From Runella zeae DSM 19591 (lineage in GTDB: Bacteria; Bacteroidota; Bacteroidia; Cytophagales; Spirosomataceae), in contig NZ_AUIF01000033.1 in NCBI RefSeq assembly GCF_000423565.1, forward strand, positions 1 to 64,000: a stretch of DNA of 64,000 nucleotides, given 5' to 3'. Shown here in pieces: positions 9,238 through 18,810 of the stretch (its first letter is position 1; every line of letters starts with the position of its first letter). Under the pieces are notes generated by a model. That model was not told where the DNA came from. It saw nothing but the letters and a program-made list of their open reading frames with translations, and made no database searches. Position numbers and translations under genes: made by a program.

Positions 9238-12200
9238 TTAAAACCCAAAGTTGATACCTATTAAAAGCGTACGGACTTGTGGCAAATCGTTGTTGGTGAC
9301 TCCCGGTGAAAGCGTAGCCGTAGAGCCATCGGCTCCACCATTGCGGAATACTTCAGGATCCCAGCCCATAAATTTGGTGAAGGTGAGTAGGTTTTGTCCA
9401 GTGAACGAAATACGCGCTGTACGAAGATGTAGTTTTTTGGCTACCGATGCAGGAAGCGTATAACCGAGCTGCACGTTTTTGAGGCGAATGAAAGAGCCAT
9501 CGTGCAAGAACCGAGAAGACTCAAAACCCCGTGCGTTGGAGTTCCATTGCATCCGAAAGGCTCCTTCGGTTTTGTTGAGTTCATCACGCAGACTGCCGAT
9601 ACCTGGACTTTCGGCCCGTAGCACCTGACCCGTGGTAGGATAGCTCTGCGCGCGTTGGGCTTGGTCATAAATCCAGTTGCCGTATTGATAATAAAACAAA
9701 AAGTTAAAATCAACTTTACGGAATTGAAAACTGTTGGTCAATCCCCCAAACAGTACTGGGTATGGGGTTCGATTTTCGAGAATAAATTGATTATTACCCG
9801 CATTATTGGCAATTGTTCCATCCCACAAAGCCCCTGTTTTTACCGTTTTTCCCGTATTGTTAAAGACGACCCGGTCGCGCTCGTAAAATAGTTCATTGCC
9901 GGTATTGGGGTCAAAACCCGCAAACTGCGCCATGTAATAGTTCCCCAAAGGATAGCCCGGCGTGGCTATGCTCGGCCCAGCAATAACTTGGAAGGGGAAA
10001 TTAAGGAATGGCGCGGTGTAAGTACTCAACACTGTATTTTTGTTGTGACTGATGTTAAAATCGGTAGTCCAGCGGAAGTCCTTTTTGGTGATGTTGCGCG
10101 TAGTAATGCTAAATTCTACCCCACGGTTGCGAACGGAACCGAGGTTGATGGTCATGGAGTTGTTGATGGTACCAAACAACGGCCCCAATGCGTAATCCAG
10201 CAATAAGCCTTCGGAGTCTTTGTTGTAGAAATCAAGCGTACCGCTGATGCGTTTGTTCCACAGGGTAAATTCAATGCCCGCGTCAAATTGCTTCGTCGAT
10301 TCCCAAGTCAGGGCGGAGTTGCCGGGGTTGGTAAATTGCCCTCCCTGAATCCCGCCGTAGATGGCGGCATTGTATCCCACAAATGTAAAGTTTTTCTGCC
10401 ACGAGAAATTCCCGATTTCGGCGTTTCCGGTGCGGCCATAGCTAGCACGCAGTTTAAGGAAATTCACAAACGAACTGTTGCTCAGGAAGCTCTCATCACT
10501 GATGACCCATCCCACCGACATACCGGGGAAGGTGGCCCAGCGATTTTCGGGACCGAAGCGTGACGAGCCGTCAGAACGTAGACTGACTTCAAACAGGTAT
10601 CTGTCTTTGTAGGCGTAATTGATTCTTCCAAAATAAGACACAAAGCGAAACGATATTTCGTCATTGAATACCACTGAGCGGGTCGTGTCCAAGCCTGTTT
10701 TTGCGCCGGGCGGTACGCGCTCAGTGATGTAGGTTTCATTGTCAGAAATGCGATTTTGGAGACTATTTCCTGCCAACACACCGATGCGGTGGTCTTTGCC
10801 TAATTCACGGGTGTAATTAATGGTGGTATTCCAGTTAGAATTACGGTTCAGCACGTCGCGATTCTCGGCCCGGCCTCCCCCTGTACGCTCAGCACCCTGA
10901 ATTCCAGTGGGATACAGCGTGGGATTTAGCAAAATATCATTCTTCGTTTTTTGATAATCCGTGCCAAATTCTGAGCGAATTGTTAATCCTTTGATAGGTT
11001 CAATTTGGGCGAAAAAGGTGTTGATATTTCGGAAAGTGTTGGATTGATTGGAATAGTTATTTCGGTAAAAAACGGGGTTTGTTCCGATACTCAGTGTATT
11101 GTTGGTACCATTGGCGATGCCGTTGAAAAAAGAGCCGTCGGGCAATTGGACTGGATAGGCAGGCAAGGCCGATGTGAGGCCGTATTGGTACGAGTTGCCC
11201 AATGGAACCATCTCATTGTCAATACCATTAAGCGAAACATTGGCACCCAGTTTAAGCATTTTGATGGGGTTGTATTCTACGTTTACGCGTCCGCTCAACC
11301 GACGCAGCCCTTGTCCAATGATAATCCCGTCTTCTTTACGGTACGACCCACTTCCATAAATTGTCAGGTTTTTGGCACCACCGCCTACACTCAGCGTAGC
11401 CTGCTGAAAACCACCCTGCCGCAGCACTTGATCGAGCCAATTGGTACGGGTATTGTAGAGGGTAGTGGAGTCAATCAATTGATTATCAAACGAAGCGGGC
11501 AATGAGCCGCGCAAAATACTCGTAGGCACTAGATTGGTCAAATTGGAAGAGGCTGGAGCCAGTCCCGCTTGGATGTTGTTGCGGGCAGCACGTTTTAGAA
11601 TATTAAAATGATCGGCTCCGTTGTCGATAAAATCAACACGATTGGTAGCCGTATTGATGCCTTGTTGGTAGCTGAAATCAAAAGTAGGTTTACCTTTTGC
11701 TCCTTTTTTGGTCGTGATTAAAATGACCCCGTTGGCCGCTCTTGAACCAAACAAGATAGACGCCGAAGCATCTTTTAAGACTTCCATTGACTCAATATCG
11801 TCGGGATTGATTTCGGCCAGTGGGTTCATGGCCACACCGCCTGTACCGAAAGCGGAGCTATTAACAGGCTGACCATCAATAACAATCAAAGGTTGCGAGT
11901 TAGAATTGATAGAAGCTACCCCGCGTACATTGATCCGCACTGCACCGCCAGGAGTACCTCCCGCCTGCGTGATTTGTACCCCCGCTGCCCGTCCCTGAAG
12001 GGCTACATCAGGACTGGCGGCGGTATTGGCGCGAATATCGGCCGCTTTTAGTGAGGCAATAGAACCTGTCACATCGCGCTTGCGCTGCTCGCCAAAAGCT
12101 ACTACCTGCACCTCATTGAGGGAACGCTCGTCGGGAAGTAGCGTAATGTTGATTTGAGTTCGATTGCCGACCGTAATTTGCTGGGATAAATATCCTACAT

Positions 12201-12780
12201 AACTGATGATTAAGTTCGTGTTTTTGTCGGGGACCTCAATTTTAAAGTTTCCGTTGGCATCGGTCGTAGTGCCTCGTGAAGTTCCTTTGATTAAAATACT
12301 TACGCCTGCCATCGTCACCCCTTTTTCGTCCTTGATTGTGCCACTAATGGGTAGCAGAGTAGGCTGTATGACGTCGATTAGTTGTTGTTCTTCGTTTGGG
12401 AGTACACTTTGTTCATTTTTACTATTTTTGAGTAGAATTCGGTTGTCAATTACCTGGTATTCAATCGAAATAGGTTTCAATAGCTCTTTCAATACTAAGT
12501 CTAAGCGTTGGTTGATGACTTTTATTTTTACCTTTTGGGTGATATTGATGGCACTTGAACTATAAATAAATCGAACTTTGGCTTGCTTCTCAATCAGGTT
12601 AAGCACCTTTTTTATCTCCATGCCGTTGGCGTCCAAAGTTAGAGGCTGATTGAGCACATCTTGCGCTTTGGAGGAATGGGCTAGAGAAATCCCGCAGAAA
12701 AAAATAACAAACAGAATCTGTTGAAATGACATTTTCATAATAGCCCAAACTTGCGTTTGAATCTGTAATTTTTTGTACAT
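9238..12780 (-). CDS. susC-like: SusC/RagA TonB-dependent receptor with STN signalling domain
   Basis: An 1180-residue outer-membrane importer. In order: signal peptide (to about residue 39, HSSKAQ), STN domain (about 45-115), carboxypeptidase-regulatory-like domain (about 145-225, ISGTIKDEKGVTMAGVSIL), plug with the SusC signatures (NSNSQPLIVIDGQPV; MEVLKDASASILFGSRAANG), and a 22-strand barrel to the C-terminus. The STN domain marks the subclass that signals ligand binding to a FecR anti-sigma. The fecR and ECF sigma genes lie just upstream, so import and induction are coupled. The 193 bases between fecR and this start contain a hairpin and room for the sigma-dependent promoter. Confidence 0.95.
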   Translation of the reverse strand: MYKKLQIQTQVWAIMKMSFQQILFVIFFCGISLAHSSKAQDVLNQPLTLDANGMEIKKVLNLIEKQAKVRFIYSSSAINITQKVKIKVINQRLDLVLKELLKPISIEYQVIDNRILLKNSKNEQSVLPNEEQQLIDVIQPTLLPISGTIKDEKGVTMAGVSILIKGTSRGTTTDANGNFKIEVPDKNTNLIISYVGYLSQQITVGNRTQINITLLPDERSLNEVQVVAFGEQRKRDVTGSIASLKAADIRANTAASPDVALQGRAAGVQITQAGGTPGGAVRINVRGVASINSNSQPLIVIDGQPVNSSAFGTGGVAMNPLAEINPDDIESMEVLKDASASILFGSRAANGVILITTKKGAKGKPTFDFSYQQGINTATNRVDFIDNGADHFNILKRAARNNIQAGLAPASSNLTNLVPTSILRGSLPASFDNQLIDSTTLYNTRTNWLDQVLRQGGFQQATLSVGGGAKNLTIYGSGSYRKEDGIIIGQGLRRLSGRVNVEYNPIKMLKLGANVSLNGIDNEMVPLGNSYQYGLTSALPAYPVQLPDGSFFNGIANGTNNTLSIGTNPVFYRNNYSNQSNTFRNINTFFAQIEPIKGLTIRSEFGTDYQKTKNDILLNPTLYPTGIQGAERTGGGRAENRDVLNRNSNWNTTINYTRELGKDHRIGVLAGNSLQNRISDNETYITERVPPGAKTGLDTTRSVVFNDEISFRFVSYFGRINYAYKDRYLFEVSLRSDGSSRFGPENRWATFPGMSVGWVISDESFLSNSSFVNFLKLRASYGRTGNAEIGNFSWQKNFTFVGYNAAIYGGIQGGQFTNPGNSALTWESTKQFDAGIEFTLWNKRISGTLDFYNKDSEGLLLDYALGPLFGTINNSMTINLGSVRNRGVEFSITTRNITKKDFRWTTDFNISHNKNTVLSTYTAPFLNFPFQVIAGPSIATPGYPLGNYYMAQFAGFDPNTGNELFYERDRVVFNNTGKTVKTGALWDGTIANNAGNNQFILENRTPYPVLFGGLTNSFQFRKVDFNFLFYYQYGNWIYDQAQRAQSYPTTGQVLRAESPGIGSLRDELNKTEGAFRMQWNSNARGFESSRFLHDGSFIRLKNVQLGYTLPASVAKKLHLRTARISFTGQNLLTFTKFMGWDPEVFRNGGADGSTATLSPGVTNNDLPQVRTLLIGINFGF

Positions 12781-12879
12781 AACTTGTAAAAGTTTTTGGG
12801 TTTGAGAGAACTTTTAAACGGGTGTACTTTTTGTTTTGACGAACAAAGCTCAAATTGACGTTTGAGTGAGGTACACAGC

Positions 12880-12909
12880 AAGCCGATAATGTTGACGCAT
12901 TGTCGGCTT
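12880..12909 (+). terminator. Hairpin with T-run between fecR and susC
   Basis: Arms 12880-12891 and 12898-12909 pair over 12 bases with one mismatch around a 6-base loop. The T-run (from 12908) lies on the forward side, so it is a proper terminator only for forward transcription. Both flanking genes run the other way. It may also fold in the leftward transcript and separate fecR from susC mRNA. Confidence 0.5.
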
Positions 12910-12973
12910 TTTTACTTTTTAGATTACTCCATAGGCCAAAAATTCTGGGTTGTGAGTGTTGAACGAAACATAT

Positions 12974-13978
12974 TTAGTGGCAGCCACTTCCTTGGATAAA
13001 GACAGTTGTACCACGCACTTCGTATTCGGCACTGATAGAAGCACATACTAAGTCCAACTGCTTGTACATGGAGAGGCCGTTTAAATCGCCCGTGAATGCG
13101 CAGTGGTTGAGCACAGGATTGGCCACCACAATTTCTACTCCATATATCTTTTGGATGAGTGCCAATACTGTTTCGATGTTTGCTTCTTCAAATTGAAAGT
13201 CGGTGGAAGCAATATCAGGAACTATAACCTGTGGCATTTCCACAATCTCCTGTCGTATGGTTTTTAATTCGTTATCAAAGAGTGCTTTTTGATTGGGGGT
13301 TAATATCACACCGTTTAATTTTTTAGACAGCTCAGGCTCTTTGGCATAGACCGAAACCCGCCCCGTTTTTACGGATACCTCAATCATTTTTCCGTTAGGT
13401 TGTGGACTAATACGAAAACTTGTGCCAAGCACTTCGGTTACTAAATTGCCTGATTGAACCAAAAAGGGTATTTTTTCATTACGTTTTACTTGAAAAAAAG
13501 CTTCTCCTTTTAGATACACGGTTCGGGTTTGTTGATTGTAATTTTCGTCGGTAATGATGCTGGCGTTTTTGGCAAGAATCACAATACTACCGTCGGGTAG
13601 CACCACTTTTTGCTGCGAACTATCAATGTTTTTGGTCTCAATACCGTGCGTAGGTTGGCTGACAATTTCTGGCGATGGATGATTTAGGAATACAAAATAC
13701 CCAATGACCAAACTAATACAAGCAGCAGCAGCACCTACCCAAATCCACTTTGAAAGTGACCTTAGTTGGCCTTGCGCTACGGGCATGGCATCGGCCTGGA
13801 TGCGTTGCCAAAGCCGAGTATCTATGGCTTGAAGTTCGGAACTGCTTTCAAAGATTACCTTATCGTCGTGGTGATTGAAGTGCAAATCCGCCCACTTTTC
13901 CATCAAAGCGATTTCGGCGGGAGAGCATTCACCCTTCATAAATTTGTCGGAGAGTATATCAAACTCATGCTTTGTCAT
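12974..13978 (-). CDS. FecR-family anti-sigma factor
   Basis: A 334-residue inner-membrane protein. The cytosolic N-terminus (CSPAEIALMEKWADLH) is the sigma-binding helical region. One membrane helix follows at about 78-99 (WVGAAAACISLVIGYFVFL). Next comes the periplasmic FecR domain (VVLPDGSIVILAKNASI, VYLKGEAFFQV) and a C-terminal DUF4974-like domain that contacts the STN domain of the receptor (NIETVLALIQKIYGVEIVV). It lies between its sigma gene (12 bases) and the STN-containing susC, the standard PUL trans-envelope switch. Confidence 0.93.
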   Translation of the reverse strand: MTKHEFDILSDKFMKGECSPAEIALMEKWADLHFNHHDDKVIFESSSELQAIDTRLWQRIQADAMPVAQGQLRSLSKWIWVGAAAACISLVIGYFVFLNHPSPEIVSQPTHGIETKNIDSSQQKVVLPDGSIVILAKNASIITDENYNQQTRTVYLKGEAFFQVKRNEKIPFLVQSGNLVTEVLGTSFRISPQPNGKMIEVSVKTGRVSVYAKEPELSKKLNGVILTPNQKALFDNELKTIRQEIVEMPQVIVPDIASTDFQFEEANIETVLALIQKIYGVEIVVANPVLNHCAFTGDLNGLSMYKQLDLVCASISAEYEVRGTTVFIQGSGCH

Positions 13979-13990
13979 CTGGACGAAATT

Positions 13991-14548
13991 TTAATTATCT
14001 GAATGAAAATCCTGCAAGTATAATCGCAACATTTTCAAGGATTTAGTGATGTGGTATTCTACGGCTTTTTCGGTCAAATCCATTTGAGAAGCAATTTTCT
14101 TGACCGGTAGCTCTTCTATTTTGCTCATCTTGAAAATTGTGGCGGTTTTTTCGGGCATTTTCTTCAAGGCTTGTTCGATTGCCTTTGACAACTCATTGAC
14201 ATTGAAAATCTCGTTGGCATCTACTTTCTCAAACACCTCATGCAAAATCTGGTACTCACGGTACTTGCGAAGATTGATTTGGGATTTGATGAATTTGTTA
14301 GTCAAATTGCGGGCTGCGATAAAGAAATATACTTTCAGATTTTGAATTTGAGATTGTTGGCGATTTTGCCAGAGGCTCAACATCAAATCATGCACGATTT
14401 CTTCGGCTTCCTCCCTTGAACCCAATTGCTGATACACAAATCCATAGAGCTGACGCCAATACCTCCGATAGATTACTTCAAAGGCTTTCGCATCGTCATT
14501 TTTCAATAAATCGATCAATATGTCATCAGTTAGATTGGAGTAGTACAT
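13991..14548 (-). CDS. ECF-type sigma-70 factor controlling the PUL
   Basis: A 185-residue sigma factor with region 2 (FEVIYRRYWRQLYGFVYQQ, EAEEIVHDLMLSLW) and region 4 (LPVKKIASQMDLTEKAVEYHIT). It has no region 1 or 3, as in FecI-like Bacteroidota sigma factors. It is encoded 12 bases before the FecR anti-sigma. By analogy it is released when the SusC STN domain reports substrate, and it then drives susC and downstream genes. Confidence 0.93.
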   Translation of the reverse strand: MYYSNLTDDILIDLLKNDDAKAFEVIYRRYWRQLYGFVYQQLGSREEAEEIVHDLMLSLWQNRQQSQIQNLKVYFFIAARNLTNKFIKSQINLRKYREYQILHEVFEKVDANEIFNVNELSKAIEQALKKMPEKTATIFKMSKIEELPVKKIASQMDLTEKAVEYHITKSLKMLRLYLQDFHSDN

Positions 14549-14670
14549 CTGTCAACTATCGTTCAATTTTGTTTAAGGTTCACCTTATCCCCCAAATCCC
14601 TAAAATAATTTCTATTTTTATTTTAAAAAATACCAAAATACTCGAAAATAGCTCATTTAGGGCCATAAAA

Positions 14671-14716
14671 AAACAAGATAGACGAAGTAATAAACCTAAC
14701 TTCGTCTATCTTGTTT
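14671..14716 (-). terminator. Intrinsic terminator of the sugar-oxidation operon
   Basis: A perfect 18-bp inverted repeat (14671-14688 and 14699-14716) with a 10-base loop. On the reverse strand it is followed by a run of seven or more T. It lies about 115 bases after the stop of the last leftward gene (14831) and before the sigma gene, so it insulates the two operons. Confidence 0.85.
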
Positions 14717-14830
14717 TCTATTCGCTACCTTAATGTTATTCTATCAAAGTCCTTTCAGATATGCCAAGCTCAAAGGCACTTGTTCGGGGGCTTAAAGGTC
14801 TTCAATGTCATAGTACTTAATTTTGGTATT

Positions 14831-15646
14831 TTAGCACAAAGTGGCATACCTCTTCTTCAAAAAATTCATCATAAATACATTGATTTCCCACTGACTCGCC
14901 ACGGGTTGTTGGGTATAGGGCAATACAGGCATGTAGGTAGCGGGTCCAAACTCAGTGTTCATCGTCAGTTGCGTTCCTTTTTTTCGGTGTATTTCCACGA
15001 TTTTATCCCACCATTTCAGGTGGGTTTCAAAGGTTTCTTTCCACTCAGGAGCCCGAGGGTCATTTACTTGAGGGCCTTCGGGGTGCCCGATGCGGGTATG
15101 GATATGGTCAGCGTGGTGTAAAGCCAACTCCACGGCTTCAGTTTGGTCGGCCAAGAGCGATTCGTGGACATTACACCAATGTGAAATGTCCAGCGTGATG
15201 CGTAAGTTAGGAAGGGAAGTAAGGTAAAGTTGGGTAATGTGTGCAGCAAAAAGACTTTTACCACGGTGGGTTTCGTGAATAATTTTCACGCCTGTTTCTT
15301 TGGAAATACGTTCTGCAATTTCAAACAAATGTTTATTTTGCTCAAAACTGAAATAGTCCTTGCCCGTTTGGCAGTTGACCAAAATAGGTTGGGCTTCAAT
15401 GAGATGACGGAGGTATTTCTCGTAGTTTTTGGCATGTTCGCTGAGGTCACGCTCAAACGATTGGTAATATTGCCCAATAAACTTGAGGTCGAAGTCTCTT
15501 AATATATCAAGAATCGCTTGTTTTTCTGTTTTTTCAAGAGGCAATGCCATTTCCACCCCATCGTAACCTGCCTCTTTGACGTTTTTACAGAATAATGCAA
15601 AAGGTAATGTATTACCCCATGAAGGAGCAAAGAATTTAATATTCAT
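14831..15646 (-). CDS. Sugar phosphate isomerase/epimerase-like TIM-barrel protein
   Basis: A 271-residue cytosolic protein of the xylose-isomerase-like TIM-barrel superfamily (AP endonuclease family 2 fold). Visible marks are KEAGYDGVEMALP, IIHETHRGKS, LRITLDISHWCNVHES and a late TEFGPATYMP, containing the His/Glu/Asp residues that bind the divalent metal. Such proteins isomerise or epimerise keto-sugars and inositols. No signal peptide. It follows the PhyH gene after a terminator hairpin, so it may have its own promoter. The substrate is unknown. A second member of the superfamily is encoded at 17889-18776. Confidence 0.8.
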   Translation of the reverse strand: MNIKFFAPSWGNTLPFALFCKNVKEAGYDGVEMALPLEKTEKQAILDILRDFDLKFIGQYYQSFERDLSEHAKNYEKYLRHLIEAQPILVNCQTGKDYFSFEQNKHLFEIAERISKETGVKIIHETHRGKSLFAAHITQLYLTSLPNLRITLDISHWCNVHESLLADQTEAVELALHHADHIHTRIGHPEGPQVNDPRAPEWKETFETHLKWWDKIVEIHRKKGTQLTMNTEFGPATYMPVLPYTQQPVASQWEINVFMMNFLKKRYATLC

Positions 15647-15763
15647 GCTATTTTTATTGTTGAGTAAAATTCACATTTTAATTGTGAAAAGTAGAACTCC
15701 AACGCTTGCTTCCTATAATTTAAGTAAGGTTCTACACCTCACGATTTGTTTTGTAGACTTTGA

Positions 15764-15795
15764 AAAATTAGGTAGTCAGGGTACTACCTAATTTT
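15764..15795 (-). terminator. Intrinsic terminator after the PhyH gene
   Basis: A perfect 13-bp inverted repeat (15764-15776 and 15783-15795), 6-base loop, ending in a T-run on the reverse strand. It lies 16 bases after the stop of the dioxygenase gene. It would end most transcripts before the last isomerase gene. Confidence 0.75.
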
Positions 15796-15811
15796 AGTAC
15801 GTTCAATCTAC

Positions 15812-16600
15812 TTATTTCACCAAAAATTCAGCCTCATCAGTAATACTCACGGCTTTCTCTGCCAATAAATCTCCTGCAAAAGGCTCAATCGGAGTATAAC
15901 TGCTCGCATGAACGTCTTTGTAGGGTTTGTTAGTTGCCAAATTATAGGCTGTAATGATTGACCAACGAGGCTTATCGGAGAGGTTTGCCGCCGAAGCATG
16001 GAGGGTATTACAATGAAAAAAAGCCGTATCGCCGGGGTTCATTTCTAAGTAATCCAAGGGCATAATTTTCAGGGCTTCATTTACCTTCTCCATATCTGCC
16101 CCTACCTGTTCACCCGCAAAACCATGCTCAACCCGCCCCATTTTGTGCGAGCCTCGAATCATTTGCAAACAGCCATTTTCTTTCGTTGCGGGAGTAAGGG
16201 CAGTCAGAACGCTTAACATATCAGGAAATAGAAACCCGTTGTTTTTATACCAATAGCCATAATCTTGGTGCCACTCCCAAGCGCCGCCTGTTTTGGGCTC
16301 TTTCTGCATCAATTTAGAATGATAATGAGCGGCTTTTCCTCCCAGTATCTGCTCTACCCCTTCTATAATTCGTTCTGAGCGAGCAAATTTACTGTACAGG
16401 CTTTCGTCCAACGAATACCATAGCGCTAGTTTGGTTTTCAGGCCTGAGGCATCGGTGCGGTCATAGCTTTTTTTGCTCATTACGTCATCATCAATGGCAA
16501 TTTTGTAAAGCAAATCTACTTCTTGCTGCGTGAAGAAGTTACGAACTACCACGTAGCCATCACGTTGGTAGGTTTCGAGATGTTCTTGGGTAAATTTCAT
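15812..16600 (-). CDS. Phytanoyl-CoA dioxygenase (PhyH)-family protein
   Basis: A 262-residue Fe(II)/2-oxoglutarate-dependent oxygenase-like protein. The iron-binding HxD is visible in WEWHQDYGYW (about residues 113-122). The distal His is likely in FHCNTLHASAANLSDKPRWS, which also holds the 2-oxoglutarate-binding Arg. Bacterial members hydroxylate diverse small molecules. The gene lies 14 bases after the MFS transporter gene, so it probably acts on the imported sugar acid or a derivative. No signal peptide. The specific reaction is unknown. Confidence 0.85.
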   Translation of the reverse strand: MKFTQEHLETYQRDGYVVVRNFFTQQEVDLLYKIAIDDDVMSKKSYDRTDASGLKTKLALWYSLDESLYSKFARSERIIEGVEQILGGKAAHYHSKLMQKEPKTGGAWEWHQDYGYWYKNNGFLFPDMLSVLTALTPATKENGCLQMIRGSHKMGRVEHGFAGEQVGADMEKVNEALKIMPLDYLEMNPGDTAFFHCNTLHASAANLSDKPRWSIITAYNLATNKPYKDVHASSYTPIEPFAGDLLAEKAVSITDEAEFLVK

Positions 16601-16614
16601 GATTATATCTATTT

Positions 16615-17892
16615 TTAAGATTTTACAGCATCAATATTAGGGACTATCAGATGAATGATGAGCAGGGCAATCCCATACATGGAAGCAGCCACCACAAAAA
16701 GACTTTTGTAACTACCCGTAGCTTCGAGCAAATGCCCCGTGGCGGAGGCCATCAACATCCCACCCACCGCCCCCGACATACCTATAAACCCCACCACGGT
16801 TCCGACATCTTTTTTGGGAAAAAAGTCGGTAGCCAACGTGTACATATTGGCCGACCATCCTGTGTGTGCCGCCATTCCAAGACCAATCAGCAACACAGCA
16901 GGCCATAGTTGAGCCATACCCGATACCCAATAAATGGGAATAACAAGCAGCGCACAGACGAGCAGCGTGGTTTTTCGAGAAGCATTGAGACTCCAACCCA
17001 TTTGTAAAAATTTGGACGAAAGCCAGCCGCCACCAATACTTCCTACATCGGCAATCAAATAAGCCACAATAAGTGGAACACCGATTTTGTCTAGTTGGAG
17101 CCCGTAAGTGGTATTTAAAAACTTGGGCAACCAATACAGAAAAAACCACCAAATAGGGTCAGTCATGAATTTTCCGATGGCAATTGCCCAAACTTTACGA
17201 GTTCGGATTATTTCCCATAATGAGGCGGATTTTTCGTCATCAAAAACTGTATCCGCTTTTATCAGGTTCGCTTCTGCTGCATTGACCGACGGGTGATTTT
17301 CGGGGTTGTGAACCATTTTTATCCAGAAAAACAGCCAAATGAACCCAAGCAACCCAGTGAGAATAAAAGCCCACTGCCACCCAAAATTGAGCGCAATGAC
17401 GGGCACTAACAAGGGCGCAGCGATGGCCCCGATATTGGATCCTGAATTGAAAATACCCGTTGCCAAGGCCCGTTCTTTTCGGGGAAACCACTCGGCAATG
17501 GTCTTAATGGCGGCCGGAAAATTGCCTGATTCGCCAATGCCCAATGCCAATCGGGCTATCCCGAAACCCATTGCTGTGCGAGCCAAGGCGTGACTCATGG
17601 CCGCCAACGACCATACAATGATGGAGAGAATGTATCCTCGTTTAGTCCCTAGAAAATCAATCAATTTCCCAGCCAACAACAAACCGACTGCATACGAAAG
17701 CTGAAATGCCGTGACGATATAGCCGTATTCTATTTCTGTCCAGCCAATTTCTTTTTGTAATTGCGGGGCTAAAATGGCCAATACCTGACGGTCAACGTAA
17801 TTGATGGTCGTGGCAAAAAAAAGTAGAGCACATACCCACCATCGCATGAAAGTAGGTTTTTGCGGAGGTGAATACTGAGTTTCTAATTTCAT
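16615..17892 (-). CDS. MFS transporter, anion:cation symporter (hexuronate/ExuT-like) type
   Basis: A 425-residue inner-membrane carrier with 12 predicted helices. The first helix reads INYVDRQVLAILAPQLQKEIG. The helix 2-3 loop GKLIDFLGTKRGY and the helix 4 signature ARLALGIGESGNFPAAIKTI with EWFPRKERALATGIFNSGSN are hallmarks of the ACS family, which imports hexuronates, glucarate or aldonates with protons. Its start overlaps the upstream isomerase stop by 4 bases (ATGA), which shows co-translation. Confidence 0.9.
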   Translation of the reverse strand: MKLETQYSPPQKPTFMRWWVCALLFFATTINYVDRQVLAILAPQLQKEIGWTEIEYGYIVTAFQLSYAVGLLLAGKLIDFLGTKRGYILSIIVWSLAAMSHALARTAMGFGIARLALGIGESGNFPAAIKTIAEWFPRKERALATGIFNSGSNIGAIAAPLLVPVIALNFGWQWAFILTGLLGFIWLFFWIKMVHNPENHPSVNAAEANLIKADTVFDDEKSASLWEIIRTRKVWAIAIGKFMTDPIWWFFLYWLPKFLNTTYGLQLDKIGVPLIVAYLIADVGSIGGGWLSSKFLQMGWSLNASRKTTLLVCALLVIPIYWVSGMAQLWPAVLLIGLGMAAHTGWSANMYTLATDFFPKKDVGTVVGFIGMSGAVGGMLMASATGHLLEATGSYKSLFVVAASMYGIALLIIHLIVPNIDAVKS

Positions 17893-18776
17893 TTTTCGTT
17901 TTCTAGGCGGTTTTTATACTCTTTCCAAACCGAGATTGTATTTTGAACTAACAGTGGTTTGTCACCTTTTATGTTGTAACACTGTACCCCAATAGGTACA
18001 CTCATTTTCAGGTCTTTAATGATGTATTTCAACAAACCATAGGTATCAAAACTACCGCTTCCCAAGGGCAAAATATAATCATCCCATATCGTTTTTTGCT
18101 GAGTTATCACGTCGTTAGCCCCACAAATAGTAACCATTTTAAGATAAGGTTTGAGTTCTTTCAAGTGGGGTTTCAGTGCCAAGCGTTCTGAATTTGAAGT
18201 AGTGGCCAACCAATGACACAAATTAAAAGTCAACCCCACATTTTTTCGATTGATTTGCTTAATCAACGTCAGGGCATGATCGGTTCGCTCTACATAAAAC
18301 CCGTGATGAGGATAGAGAGCCACTTGCAAACCGGAAGCCTTGGCCCAATCTGAGATTTGGGTCAGTAATCTTACTGCCAATGTATCTGCCTCGTGAGACG
18401 AAGGCTTAAACGAAGCAGTAGCAATGATAAAGGGGGCAATGATGGTCTTGCTTCCTTTGAGTTGCTGAATGTATTGTTCTAAACGCTTATCTATATACGG
18501 TTCTTTTAACTCAATTCTTACGTAAAAATAAGACCCCGTAAATTGATGCTTATCAAGGGCGGCTTTCATGCCTTCAAAACTTTGGGTTTGATTGATTTCG
18601 ATGCCATCAAAACCCGATTTTTTGATAAATTCTACCTGTTTATCAAAGGTATTGTAGGTACTGTCGCCCCGAATGATGTTGTGCAGGGTAAAAAAATCGT
18701 TTTTGATTTTTTGGGCTAATGCTATTGTTACACATCCTATCCAAAAAAGAAATAAAAACTGTATTCTGAGTGCCAT
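17889..18776 (-). CDS. Exported sugar phosphate isomerase/epimerase-like TIM-barrel protein
   Basis: The start at 18776 gives 295 residues with a signal peptide (IQFLFLFWIGCVTIALAQ), so the enzyme acts in the periplasm. Upstream in-frame codons lie in the intergenic region. Family marks are QVEFIKKSGFDGIEINQ, KASGLQVALYPHHGFY, NVGLTFNLCHWLA and VPIGVQCYNI. Exported members occur with Gfo/Idh/MocA oxidoreductases and DUF1080 hydrolases in the 3-keto-glycoside pathway, the gene order seen here. It lies 34 bases after the oxidoreductase gene and overlaps the MFS start by 4 bases. Confidence 0.8.
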   Translation of the reverse strand: MALRIQFLFLFWIGCVTIALAQKIKNDFFTLHNIIRGDSTYNTFDKQVEFIKKSGFDGIEINQTQSFEGMKAALDKHQFTGSYFYVRIELKEPYIDKRLEQYIQQLKGSKTIIAPFIIATASFKPSSHEADTLAVRLLTQISDWAKASGLQVALYPHHGFYVERTDHALTLIKQINRKNVGLTFNLCHWLATTSNSERLALKPHLKELKPYLKMVTICGANDVITQQKTIWDDYILPLGSGSFDTYGLLKYIIKDLKMSVPIGVQCYNIKGDKPLLVQNTISVWKEYKNRLENEK

Positions 18777-18810
18777 TTTTGTTTTCTTTTTGCCAACGGT
18801 TAAAGCAGTT